Position numbers and translations under genes: made by a program
Assembly: GCF_050286925.1 (NCBI RefSeq)
Contig: NZ_JBFWFX010000003.1
Location: 62,001 to 126,000 of the forward strand
Direction: 5' to 3'
Length of the DNA stretch: 64,000 nucleotides
Source: Caloranaerobacter sp050286925
Lineage (GTDB): Bacteria > Bacillota > Clostridia > Tissierellales > Thermohalobacteraceae
The notes under the pieces: generated by a model
What the model was told of the DNA's origin: nothing
Database searches by the model: none
Seen by the model: only the letters and a program-made list of their open reading frames with translations
In this document: piece by piece, positions 26,331-33,312 of the stretch
How the letters are laid out: the number at the start of each line of letters is the position of its first letter
Position numbering within the stretch: position 1 is the first letter of the stretch

Positions 26331-27065
26331 ATGGATGTTGGTTTTTGCACCGATACAGGTATAGTAAGAGAGATTAATCAAGATTCATACTATTGTTCTA
26401 ATATTGATGAGTTACCGTTATTTGTTGTAGCTGATGGTATGGGTGGTCAAAATGCAGGTGAGGTTGCTAGTATGCTTGCAATAAGTACGGTGAAGGAAGT
26501 ATTATATGAATTTAAAGATAAACTATTAAACAATGAAATTGAGATACCTTATTTCATAAATTTAGCTTTATCAAAAGCAAATCATAAAATTTACAAACAA
26601 TCTTTAGAAAATGAAAAGTTTTCAGGAATGGGAACAACTGTTACATTGGCTTTTATTAAAAATAACAAAATGTATATTGGTCATGTTGGAGATAGTAGAG
26701 CTTATCTTGTGAGAGAAAATAATTTAATTCAATTAACACAAGACCATTCTTTAGTAGCTGAGTTGGTTAGAAATGGAAGTATAACGGAAGAAGAAGCGAT
26801 TAATCATCCACAAAAAAATATTATAACTAGAGCTATAGGTACAGAAGAAGAAGTTAAAGTTGACATAATTAGTAGAGACATTTTAAGTGGAGATATTATT
26901 ATTTTGTGTACTGACGGTTTATCTAATATGGTTAGTAATAAAGACATTTTGAGAGTAATGTTATTATCAAAAAACATGCAGGAAGCCTGTGACAAATTAA
27001 TACATATAGCAAATGAACACGGTGGTTTCGACAATACTACAGTTTTGGCAATAAGAATTGAATAG
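26331..27065 (+). CDS. prpC: PP2C-type Ser/Thr phosphatase (Stp/PrpC)
   Basis: This 244-residue phosphatase opposes PrkC. The metal-binding motifs are NQDSYYC (near 19-25), VADGMGGQNAGEVAS (near 35-49), GHVGDSRAYL (near 118-127), DGLSNMVS (near 199) and DNTT near the end (FDNTTVLAIRIE). GAGGGGAT precedes the ATG. prkC follows 16 bases later. Together they form the usual cell-wall sensing kinase and phosphatase pair. Confidence 0.95.
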   Translation: MDVGFCTDTGIVREINQDSYYCSNIDELPLFVVADGMGGQNAGEVASMLAISTVKEVLYEFKDKLLNNEIEIPYFINLALSKANHKIYKQSLENEKFSGMGTTVTLAFIKNNKMYIGHVGDSRAYLVRENNLIQLTQDHSLVAELVRNGSITEEEAINHPQKNIITRAIGTEEEVKVDIISRDILSGDIIILCTDGLSNMVSNKDILRVMLLSKNMQEACDKLIHIANEHGGFDNTTVLAIRIE

Positions 27066-27081
27066 AAAAGAGGTGAGAGTA

Positions 27082-29061
27082 GTGAAAGGTAGGATTTTGG
27101 GAGATAGATATGAAATAGTAGAGAAGATTGGCGGCGGAGGCATGGCTTTAGTATATAAAGCTAAGTGTAAACTGTTGAATCGGTATGTTGCAGTAAAAGT
27201 ATTAAGAACTGAATTTATAAATAATGAGGAATTTATTAATAAATTCAGAAGAGAATCGCAAGCAGCTGCAAGTCTTTCACACCCTAATATTGTAAATATT
27301 TACGATGTAGGTGTAGAAGGTGATATATATTATATAGTTATGGAGTATGTAAAAGGTAAAACACTAAAAGAACTTATTAGAGAAAAAGGAAAATTAAGTT
27401 ATGAAGAAACTATTGATATAGCTATACAGATAGCTAGAGCGTTAAGCCATGCTCATAAAAATCATATAGTTCATCGAGATATAAAACCTCATAATATTTT
27501 AGTGTCTGATGATGGAAGAGTTAAAGTCGCAGACTTTGGAATAGCTAAAGCGGCTACTACCTCTACAGTTACTAATACCAGTAATGTAATTGGTTCTGTT
27601 CATTATTTCTCACCCGAACAAGCAAGAGGAGGATATATAAATGAAAAATCAGACATATATTCTTTAGGTATAGTAATGTATGAAATGGTTACAGGCAGGG
27701 TGCCTTTTGAAGGAGATAGTCCTATTTCAGTTGCTATTAAACATATACAAGAAGATATTGTTACTCCAAGACAATTTGTTCAGACTATTCCAGAAAGTTT
27801 AGAAAAAATTATTTTAAAATGTGTTGAAAAGGACCAAAGTTTGAGATACGATAGTGCTGAAGAATTATTAAAGGATCTTGAAAAGGCTAAAGAGTCAAAA
27901 GATGGAAGTTATATAGAAATTAATAATTATGATGATTCGCCTACACGAGTAATTCCAGCGATAAAGGATGATATGCTTATGAATAAAAGAAATAATGATA
28001 AGAATAAAAAGAATAAGAATAAGTCAAATAAAGTAATAACAATTTTTGCGATATTATTAGCATTAATCTTTACTACTGCTTTAGCTGTAGGTTTTTTATA
28101 CATTAAAGATTATTTATTTGTTGAAGAAGTAGAGGTTCCTTTGATTGTTGGTTTACATGAGGATGTTGCAAAGCAGAAGATTGAGAGTTTAGGTTTGAAG
28201 TTTGTTGTTAAGAAAAGAGTTTATAATAAAGATTACAAAGAAGGATATATCATATCACAGAATATCGATCCTGAAGACAAGGTGAAAATAGGCTATCCAA
28301 TAGAAGTAGTTGTAAGTAAAGGAGAAAAATTAGTAAAAGTACCCGATTTACTTAACAAATATTCTAGTGATATTGAAGTAGCTTTAAGTGAAGTTGGTCT
28401 TAAAAAAGGTAATATTGACTATAAGTTTAGTGATATTTATCCTGAAGGAATAATAATAAGTCAGAAACCTGAACCATTATCAATGGTTCCAGAGGGTACT
28501 AAAATAGATTTTGTAATTAGTCAAGGACCAAAAGTAAGTTATGTGATTATGCCTAATTTAATTGGTTTAAATTTAGAAAATGCTAAGAGAGAAATTATAT
28601 CTAAAGGATTTGTGTTAGGAGAAGTAAAATATGAGCCCAATAATGATGTTCCAAAGAACTTAGTGACATGGCAAAGCTATCCTGCAGGGGCTGAAGTTGA
28701 AGAAAATACGACAGTTGATTTAATTGTAAGTAGTGGACCAAGTACAGTAGAACAGAATGATAATAATTTAACAGAAAATAATGAGGAAAAAAATGAAGAA
28801 GAACAGGTAACGCAGAATGAACAAGGTAATGCACAAGAGCAAGAAAAAGTTTTACAGTTAATTATCCCTCTACCACAAGATAGGGAAAAAGTAGAAGTGA
28901 AAATATATAAGATACAAGGTCAATCTAAAGAGATTGTATATAATAAAGTTCATGAAACTAAAGAAGAGAGAATATCTGTAACCATTTCAGGAAAAGGTGA
29001 GGTTAAATATGAAATATACTATGATGGAGAATTTTATGAACAGAAAGTTATTAACTTCTAA
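27082..29061 (+). CDS. prkC: PASTA-domain Ser/Thr protein kinase PrkC
   Basis: This 659-residue membrane kinase has a cytoplasmic kinase domain (about 1-265), with P-loop GGGGMALVYKA near 16, VAVKVL near 37, HRDIKPHNIL near 131 and DFGIAKA near 151. A Lys/Asn-rich linker (about 295-318) and one membrane span (about 320-343) follow. Three extracellular PASTA repeats (about 350-555) are predicted to sense muropeptides or lipid II. A Glu/Asn/Gln-rich spacer then leads to a C-terminal domain of about 80 residues. The start is GTG 27082 after AGAGGTGAG; a TTG at 27058 overlaps prpC and lacks a site. Confidence 0.95.
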   Translation: MKGRILGDRYEIVEKIGGGGMALVYKAKCKLLNRYVAVKVLRTEFINNEEFINKFRRESQAAASLSHPNIVNIYDVGVEGDIYYIVMEYVKGKTLKELIREKGKLSYEETIDIAIQIARALSHAHKNHIVHRDIKPHNILVSDDGRVKVADFGIAKAATTSTVTNTSNVIGSVHYFSPEQARGGYINEKSDIYSLGIVMYEMVTGRVPFEGDSPISVAIKHIQEDIVTPRQFVQTIPESLEKIILKCVEKDQSLRYDSAEELLKDLEKAKESKDGSYIEINNYDDSPTRVIPAIKDDMLMNKRNNDKNKKNKNKSNKVITIFAILLALIFTTALAVGFLYIKDYLFVEEVEVPLIVGLHEDVAKQKIESLGLKFVVKKRVYNKDYKEGYIISQNIDPEDKVKIGYPIEVVVSKGEKLVKVPDLLNKYSSDIEVALSEVGLKKGNIDYKFSDIYPEGIIISQKPEPLSMVPEGTKIDFVISQGPKVSYVIMPNLIGLNLENAKREIISKGFVLGEVKYEPNNDVPKNLVTWQSYPAGAEVEENTTVDLIVSSGPSTVEQNDNNLTENNEEKNEEEQVTQNEQGNAQEQEKVLQLIIPLPQDREKVEVKIYKIQGQSKEIVYNKVHETKEERISVTISGKGEVKYEIYYDGEFYEQKVINF

Positions 29062-29073
29062 GGAGGTTTGCTA

Positions 29074-29949
29074 ATGCTAGAAGGGACAATTATTAAAGGA
29101 ATAGGAGGTTTTTACTACGTAAAAGTTGGTGATAAAGTATATGAATGCAGAGCTAGAGGAATTTTTAGAAAAAAGAAAATAACACCATTAGTAGGAGATA
29201 GAGTAAAAATAAGAATCTCACGTGAGGATAATACAGGCTTTATTGAAGAGATTTTTGAAAGAAAAACTGAGTTATTTAGACCTCCTGTTGCGAATGTAGA
29301 TCAAGTTATAATAGTTTTTGCAGTAAAAAGTCCAGATCCAAATTTATGGTTATTAGATAGATTTTTACTTCTAGCAGAATCTAAAGATTTAGATATAGTT
29401 ATCTGTTTCAATAAAATAGATTTAATATCAGAGGAAGAATTAAGTTTCCTGAATGGTATCTACTTGAATGCAGGATATAAAGTTATTAATACTAGTTGTA
29501 TTTCAGGAGTTGGGATTGATGAATTAAGACAAACATTAGTAGATAAGATAACAGTTTTTGCAGGGCCTTCAGGAGTTGGAAAATCAACCTTACTTAATAG
29601 TATACAGCCTGATTTGCAGTTGAAAACAGGTGAAGTTAGTCGTAAGACTAATAGGGGAAGACATACTACTAGGAGAGCAGAGCTATTGGAACTAGAAGTA
29701 GGTGGTTGGGTGGTTGATACTCCTGGTTTTAGTTCATTAAATATTGATTTTATGAAAGAAGAAGACTTAGGTTTGTATTTTAGAGAAATTAATGAGTTTA
29801 GTGCAGATTGTAGGTTTGTTGGATGTAGGCATTATAAAGAACCTGATTGCTCTGTTAAGAAAGCGGTTGAAGAAAATAAAATTAGTAGGAGTAGATATAA
29901 TAATTATTTGATGTTTTTAGAGGAACTTAGGAATAATAGGAGGTATTAG
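29074..29949 (+). CDS. rsgA: Ribosome small-subunit-dependent GTPase RsgA
   Basis: This 291-residue circularly permuted GTPase helps mature the 30S subunit. An N-terminal OB-fold (about 1-65) precedes the GTPase. The motif order is G4 NKID (near 113), G1 GPSGVGKST (near 164) and G3 DTPG (near 214), which is diagnostic. A C-terminal zinc site, CRFVGCRHYKEPDC, lies near 246-259. I chose ATG 29074, 6 bases after AAGGAGG; a TTG stands at 29068. The prpC-prkC-rsgA-rpe order is typical of Firmicutes. Confidence 0.96.
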   Translation: MLEGTIIKGIGGFYYVKVGDKVYECRARGIFRKKKITPLVGDRVKIRISREDNTGFIEEIFERKTELFRPPVANVDQVIIVFAVKSPDPNLWLLDRFLLLAESKDLDIVICFNKIDLISEEELSFLNGIYLNAGYKVINTSCISGVGIDELRQTLVDKITVFAGPSGVGKSTLLNSIQPDLQLKTGEVSRKTNRGRHTTRRAELLELEVGGWVVDTPGFSSLNIDFMKEEDLGLYFREINEFSADCRFVGCRHYKEPDCSVKKAVEENKISRSRYNNYLMFLEELRNNRRY

Positions 29950-29951
29950 AT

Positions 29952-30614
29952 ATGGTTAAAATAGCACCATCAATTTTATCAGCAGATTTCAGTAGATTAG
30001 GTCAAGAGATAAAGAAGGCAGAAGAAGGCGGAGCTGATTTAATACATTTAGATGTTATGGATGGTAAATTTGTACCTAATATTACTATTGGACCACCAGT
30101 TATTAAATATTTAAGAAAAGTAACTAAGTTACCTTTTGATGTTCATTTGATGATTGAAGAACCTGAAAGGTATATAAAAGAATTTGTTGATTCTGGAGCA
30201 GATATTATTACTGTGCATCAAGAAGCAACAGTACATTTACACCGAACTATCCAGCAAATAAAAAGTTATGGTATTAAAGCCGGTGTTGCATTAAATCCTT
30301 CTACACCTCTTTCTACTATTGAATATATTATTGAAGATATTGATATGGTATTGATAATGACTGTAAATCCAGGTTTTGGTGGTCAAAAATTTATAAGTAA
30401 CATGGAAATGAAAATAAGAAAATTAAGAGATTTAATAGATGAAAAGAATTTAAATATTGATATTGAAGTTGATGGCGGAATAAAGTTAGAAAATGCAGAT
30501 AAGGTTGTTAAATGTGGAGCAAATGTTTTAGTAGCAGGTTCCGCTATATTTAAATCAGATGACATTGCTGAAACGATTAGAAAATTTAAACAAGTTGTTG
30601 CTTTACAATATTAA
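29952..30614 (+). CDS. rpe: Ribulose-phosphate 3-epimerase
   Basis: This 220-residue TIM-barrel enzyme interconverts ribulose 5-phosphate and xylulose 5-phosphate in the pentose phosphate pathway. It opens APSILSADFSRLG and shows HLDVMDGKFVPNITIG near 34, DVHLMI near 66, MTVNPGFGGQKFI near 137 and the catalytic Asp in EVDGGI near 173. The ribosome site AGGAGG lies in the rsgA tail, with a 2-base gap, so it is translationally linked. The TTTACA of the next promoter overlaps its end. Confidence 0.96.
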   Translation: MVKIAPSILSADFSRLGQEIKKAEEGGADLIHLDVMDGKFVPNITIGPPVIKYLRKVTKLPFDVHLMIEEPERYIKEFVDSGADIITVHQEATVHLHRTIQQIKSYGIKAGVALNPSTPLSTIEYIIEDIDMVLIMTVNPGFGGQKFISNMEMKIRKLRDLIDEKNLNIDIEVDGGIKLENADKVVKCGANVLVAGSAIFKSDDIAETIRKFKQVVALQY

Positions 30615-30630
30615 ATATTATTGTTATAAT
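30602..30630 (+). promoter_or_regulatory. Candidate sigma-A promoter for the TPP riboswitch-thiT-thiN unit
   Basis: TTTACA (30602-30607) and TATAAT (30625-30630) have 17-base spacing. The -35 lies inside the last codons of rpe. Confidence 0.7.
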
Positions 30631-30649
30631 GAAGATGAAAAACAAAATA

Positions 30650-30740
30650 TGCCACTAGGGGAGCCTTCTTGGCTGAGAGGAAACGTTATGTTTCGACCCT
30701 TTAACCTGAACTAGGTAATTCTAGCGTAGGGAATGTGGTT
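30650..30740 (+). promoter_or_regulatory. TPP riboswitch (THI element)
   Basis: The conserved blocks are all present: AGGGGAGCC (30657-30665), GGCTGAGAGG (30671-30680), ACCCTTTAACCTGAA (30697-30711) and TAGGTAATTCTAGCGTAGGGAA near 30712-30733. The closing CCAC/GTGG stem is at about 30652/30736. With TPP bound it should favour the terminator at 30747-30774 and switch off thiT and thiN. Confidence 0.96.
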
Positions 30741-30746
30741 AGCTTT

Positions 30747-30774
30747 AACATTACCTATGTGGTAATGTTTTATT
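30747..30774 (+). terminator. Riboswitch expression-platform terminator
   Basis: AACATTACC (30747-30755) pairs with GGTAATGTT (30761-30769), followed by TTATTTATTT. Confidence 0.8.
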
Positions 30775-30786
30775 TATTTGCATCTA

Positions 30787-30822
30787 AGGCTTCCATTATT
30801 TGCTATGGAAGCCTTTTATTTT
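30787..30822 (+). terminator. Second terminator-like hairpin before thiT
   Basis: AAGGCTTCCA (30787-30796) pairs perfectly with TGGAAGCCTT (30806-30815), followed by TTATTTTT. It lies between the riboswitch terminator and thiT, so thiT transcription must pass two terminators. Confidence 0.8.
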
Positions 30823-30855
30823 TAGAAAATTAGATGAGGTTAAAGGAGGTATTTT

Positions 30856-31398
30856 ATGGGAAAAAGTATGAAAATTAGAATGTTAACTGAAGGAGGAGTT
30901 ATGGTAGCACTTGCTTCAATCTTAAGTATGATTAAGATATATGAAGCACCTTTTGGCGGTTCTGTAACTGCAGGTAGTATGATACCAATAATTATATTTG
31001 CTTTAAGATGGGGAATAATGCCAGGGTTATTCGTAGGTTTAGTTTATGGTATTATTCAGTCAATATTGGGTCTTTATTTTGTACATCCTATTCAATATTT
31101 ATTAGATTATCCTATAGCTTTTGCACTTTTAGGACTAGCTGGTATATCAAAATCTTTAAATAATAAAATAGAAAACAGATATTTGAATCTTTTTATAGGA
31201 GTTTTTGTAGCTATATTTGGTAGGTTTATATCACATTTATTATCTGGAGTTATATTTTTTTCAGAGTTTGCTCCAGAAGGTATGAATCCTTGGGTATATT
31301 CAGCAATCTATAATGGAAGCTATTTAGGTATAGAATTGATTATATCAATAATATTAGTATTATTATTAAATAAACCAATCCAAAGATTAAATAGTTAA
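30856..31398 (+). CDS. thiT: ThiT, thiamine-specific S component of an ECF transporter
   Basis: This 180-residue integral membrane protein with about six spans binds thiamine and works with the shared EcfAA'T module, which is not in this window. Family features are RMLTEGGVMVALASILS near the N-terminus, FGGSVTAGSMIPIIIFALRWG near 35-55 with GLFVGLVYGIIQ, HPIQYLLDYPIAFALLGLAG near 76 and the NGSYLGIELI end. TAAAGGAGGT precedes the ATG. The TPP riboswitch upstream supports the thiamine assignment. Confidence 0.95.
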   Translation: MGKSMKIRMLTEGGVMVALASILSMIKIYEAPFGGSVTAGSMIPIIIFALRWGIMPGLFVGLVYGIIQSILGLYFVHPIQYLLDYPIAFALLGLAGISKSLNNKIENRYLNLFIGVFVAIFGRFISHLLSGVIFFSEFAPEGMNPWVYSAIYNGSYLGIELIISIILVLLLNKPIQRLNS

Positions 31399-31411
31399 CT
31401 TGGGAGGAAAT

Positions 31412-32047
31412 ATGAAAGCATTAATAGTTTCAAGTGGGAATATGGAAAATTTTAATATAATAAAGAGGTTATGTGAAGATGTTGATTTAGTTGTTTGTGC
31501 TGATGGTGGTGCGGATTTAGTTGTAAAAGCAGGCTGCATACCAGACATTGTTATTGGAGATTTAGATTCTATAGAAAAAAACACATTTAGCAAATTAAAA
31601 GACTATAAAGTTAAATTTATAAAGTTTCCCACTAAAAAAGATAAAACAGATACTGAATTATCAATTAATTATGTAATTGAAGAGGGTTTTAATGAAATAG
31701 TATTGGTTGGGGTCACAGGTACAAGACTAGATCATACTTTAGCTAACATATTTTTATTATATTCTTTACTGCAAAGAGGAGTTAAAGCTACTATAATAGA
31801 TGACCATAATGAAATATTTATAACAAAGGATGAGTTATTTATTTATAAAGACGATAAAAAATATGTTTCAATTATTCCGTTTAATGGAGATTTATTAGGG
31901 GTTACATTGAAAGGATTTGAATATGAAGTAGAAAAAGTGAATATTAAATTTAGTTCAACACTTGGTATAAGTAATACTCTAATATCCGATACAGGAATTA
32001 TTAAAGTAGAAGACGGAATATGTTTAGTCATAAAGTCCATAGATTAA
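31412..32047 (+). CDS. thiN: Thiamine diphosphokinase
   Basis: This 211-residue enzyme makes TPP from thiamine and ATP. The motifs are CADGGADLVVKAG (near 30), PDIVIGDLDSI (near 45), KDKTDTELSINY (near 76) and GVTGTRLDHTLANI (near 103). I chose ATG 31412 after GGGAGG; a TTG at 31400 gives a longer frame without a site. In many Firmicutes thiN directly follows rpe. Here thiT and its riboswitch come between, which should put thiN under TPP control as well. Confidence 0.94.
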   Translation: MKALIVSSGNMENFNIIKRLCEDVDLVVCADGGADLVVKAGCIPDIVIGDLDSIEKNTFSKLKDYKVKFIKFPTKKDKTDTELSINYVIEEGFNEIVLVGVTGTRLDHTLANIFLLYSLLQRGVKATIIDDHNEIFITKDELFIYKDDKKYVSIIPFNGDLLGVTLKGFEYEVEKVNIKFSSTLGISNTLISDTGIIKVEDGICLVIKSID

Positions 32048-32052
32048 AAGTG

Positions 32053-32080
32053 ATGCGGCCTTTGGCCGCATTTTAATTTT
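32053..32080 (+). terminator. Intrinsic terminator after thiN
   Basis: ATGCGGCC (32053-32060) pairs with GGCCGCAT (32064-32071) over a TTT loop, followed by TTTAATTTT. The stem is unusually GC-rich for this region. Confidence 0.92.
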
Positions 32081-32154
32081 AAAAATCATATGTAGTAACA
32101 TTATTTAATGTAATGAATAAAATATATTATAGTAGCCTTTAGGGAGTGGTTAAT

Positions 32155-32319
32155 ATGAGAAAAATATTTCTTAAGAAAAATATAAAACAAATAACTGGTA
32201 TTTTACTTGCTGTTATAGGTGCAATAATTGTGATTCAGGTTGTACCTATATCAGTATGGGTTTTCTTTTTAGGGGTTTTGTTGATTTTGATTGGATGGGT
32301 ATTTTATAGAATGTTATAG
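32155..32319 (+). CDS. Small two-span membrane protein, function unknown (first of a pair)
   Basis: This 54-codon ORF has an AGGGAGTGG site 5 bases before its ATG. A basic N-terminus (MRKIFLKKNIKQ) is followed by two hydrophobic spans (about 14-28 and 32-50), joined by VPISVW. The end, GWVFYRML, resembles the end of the next ORF (GWYLYST). Similar short proteins lie in clostridial genomes without a known role. The strong ribosome site and the paralogue next door support it as a real gene. Confidence 0.7.
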   Translation: MRKIFLKKNIKQITGILLAVIGAIIVIQVVPISVWVFFLGVLLILIGWVFYRML

Positions 32320-32330
32320 AGGTGGTATTT

Positions 32331-32474
32331 TTGAAAAAAATAAAGAGAACGTTAATAATGCTTTTATTAGTTGTTTTAATTAGCTTGATTTTTTATATGT
32401 TACCGAGCTGGGTTATATTATCATTTATCGGACTTAGCTTGATATGGGTAGGTTGGTATTTGTATAGTACTTAA
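32331..32474 (+). CDS. Small membrane protein, function unknown (second of a pair)
   Basis: This 47-codon ORF starts at TTG 32331 with GAGGTGG 5 bases upstream. A basic start (MKKIKRTL) is followed by two hydrophobic spans around a central LPSW. The pattern P-x(0-1)-S-x-W, then FxGxxLIxxGWxxY, is shared with the preceding ORF, 11 bases away, so the two look like a tandem duplication. No function is suggested. It runs toward rpmB on the other strand. Confidence 0.65.
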   Translation: MKKIKRTLIMLLLVVLISLIFYMLPSWVILSFIGLSLIWVGWYLYST

Positions 32475-32479
32475 CAAAA

Positions 32480-32509
32480 TAAAAAGGCTTCCAACATTTA
32501 GGAAGCCGT
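32480..32509 (-). terminator. Terminator of rpmB (also faces the small membrane genes)
   Basis: GGCTTCC (32486-32492) pairs with GGAAGCC (32501-32507). On the minus strand the stem is followed by TTTTTATTTT, so it best terminates rpmB. The stem resembles the second thiT-leader hairpin. Confidence 0.82.
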
Positions 32510-32514
32510 TTAAA

Positions 32515-32706
32515 CTATAAAGCTCTTTCAACTTTACCTGATCTTAAACATCTAGTACAAACTCTTATTCTCTTTGGAGTACCATTAACAATAGCTTTTA
32601 CTCTTCTGATATTTGGTAACCAAGTTCTTTTATTATGACGGTTAGAGTGGCTTACTTTGAAACCTGATACTTTTCCTTTACCGCATACTTCGCAAACTCT
32701 TGACAT
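32515..32706 (-). CDS. rpmB: Ribosomal protein bL28
   Basis: This 63-residue large-subunit protein opens MSRVCEVCGKGKVSGFKVSHSNRHNKRTW and ends VCTRCLRSGKVERAL. The four-cysteine zinc form is present: CxxC near 5-8 and CTRC near 52-55. GAGGAGGTG precedes the ATG on the minus strand. It is divergent from the asp23-fakA pair, the conserved arrangement in Firmicutes. Confidence 0.97.
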   Translation of the reverse strand: MSRVCEVCGKGKVSGFKVSHSNRHNKRTWLPNIRRVKAIVNGTPKRIRVCTRCLRSGKVERAL

Positions 32707-32757
32707 AAAAACACCTCCTCAGTTCTAATACTAAAAAGCCCCTATAAAAACATTACT

Positions 32758-32787
32758 ATTTTAACATAACAAGGATTATTTTTGCAA
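32758..32787 (-). promoter_or_regulatory. Candidate sigma-A promoter for rpmB
   Basis: On the minus strand TTGCAA (32787-32782) and TAAAAT (32763-32758) have 18-base spacing, about 50 bases before the gene. Confidence 0.6.
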
Positions 32788-32876
32788 TAAAAAGATGCAA
32801 ATATACTGAAGTTTAAATAGAAAAGTTTTTAATAAGAGGATTTTGTTGTAATCTTTTTTGAGTTATAAAAGTCAAG

Positions 32877-32905
32877 TTGAATAAGGTAAAATAATAGGGT
32901 ATTAT
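32877..32905 (+). promoter_or_regulatory. Candidate sigma-A promoter for the Asp23 gene and fakA
   Basis: TTGAAT (32877-32882) and TATTAT (32900-32905) have 17-base spacing. Confidence 0.55.
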
Positions 32906-32937
32906 ATTATATATAATAAATCTAAAGGAGGATTATA

Positions 32938-33294
32938 ATGCCAGGTAAATTAAGTAATAAGTTTGGAACAATAAATATTGATGATAATGTACTTGCTATA
33001 ATAGCAGGTTTATCAGCTATGGAATGTTATGGTTTAGTAGGAATGGCAAGTCGAAATGCAACTGAGGGTTTAGTAGAATTACTAAAAAGAGAGCATTTGA
33101 CAAAAGGAGTAAAAGTTCATACTAATGATAATAGAGTTATTATTGATTTGTATGTTATAGTACAATTTGGAACGAAGATTTCAGTAGTTGCAAACAACAT
33201 AATAGAAAAGGTAAAATATAATATTGAGAGTTTGACAGGTTTGATAGTAGAAAAAGTTAATATTAATGTTCAAGGTGTCAGAGTACAAAAGTAG
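32938..33294 (+). CDS. Asp23/Gls24 family envelope stress protein (YloU type)
   Basis: This 118-residue protein shows GTINIDDNVLAIIAGLSAMECYGLVGMA at the N-terminus and VIIDLYVIVQFGTKISVVANNIIEKVKYNIE in the middle. The end, VEKVNINVQGVRVQK, is typical. In Firmicutes this gene always precedes the DAK2-domain kinase fakA. Asp23 proteins associate with the membrane; YloU's own role is unclear. AAAGGAGG precedes the ATG, and fakA follows after 18 bases. Confidence 0.93.
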   Translation: MPGKLSNKFGTINIDDNVLAIIAGLSAMECYGLVGMASRNATEGLVELLKREHLTKGVKVHTNDNRVIIDLYVIVQFGTKISVVANNIIEKVKYNIESLTGLIVEKVNINVQGVRVQK

Positions 33295-33312
33295 GTTAAG
33301 GAGGTACTAAGA

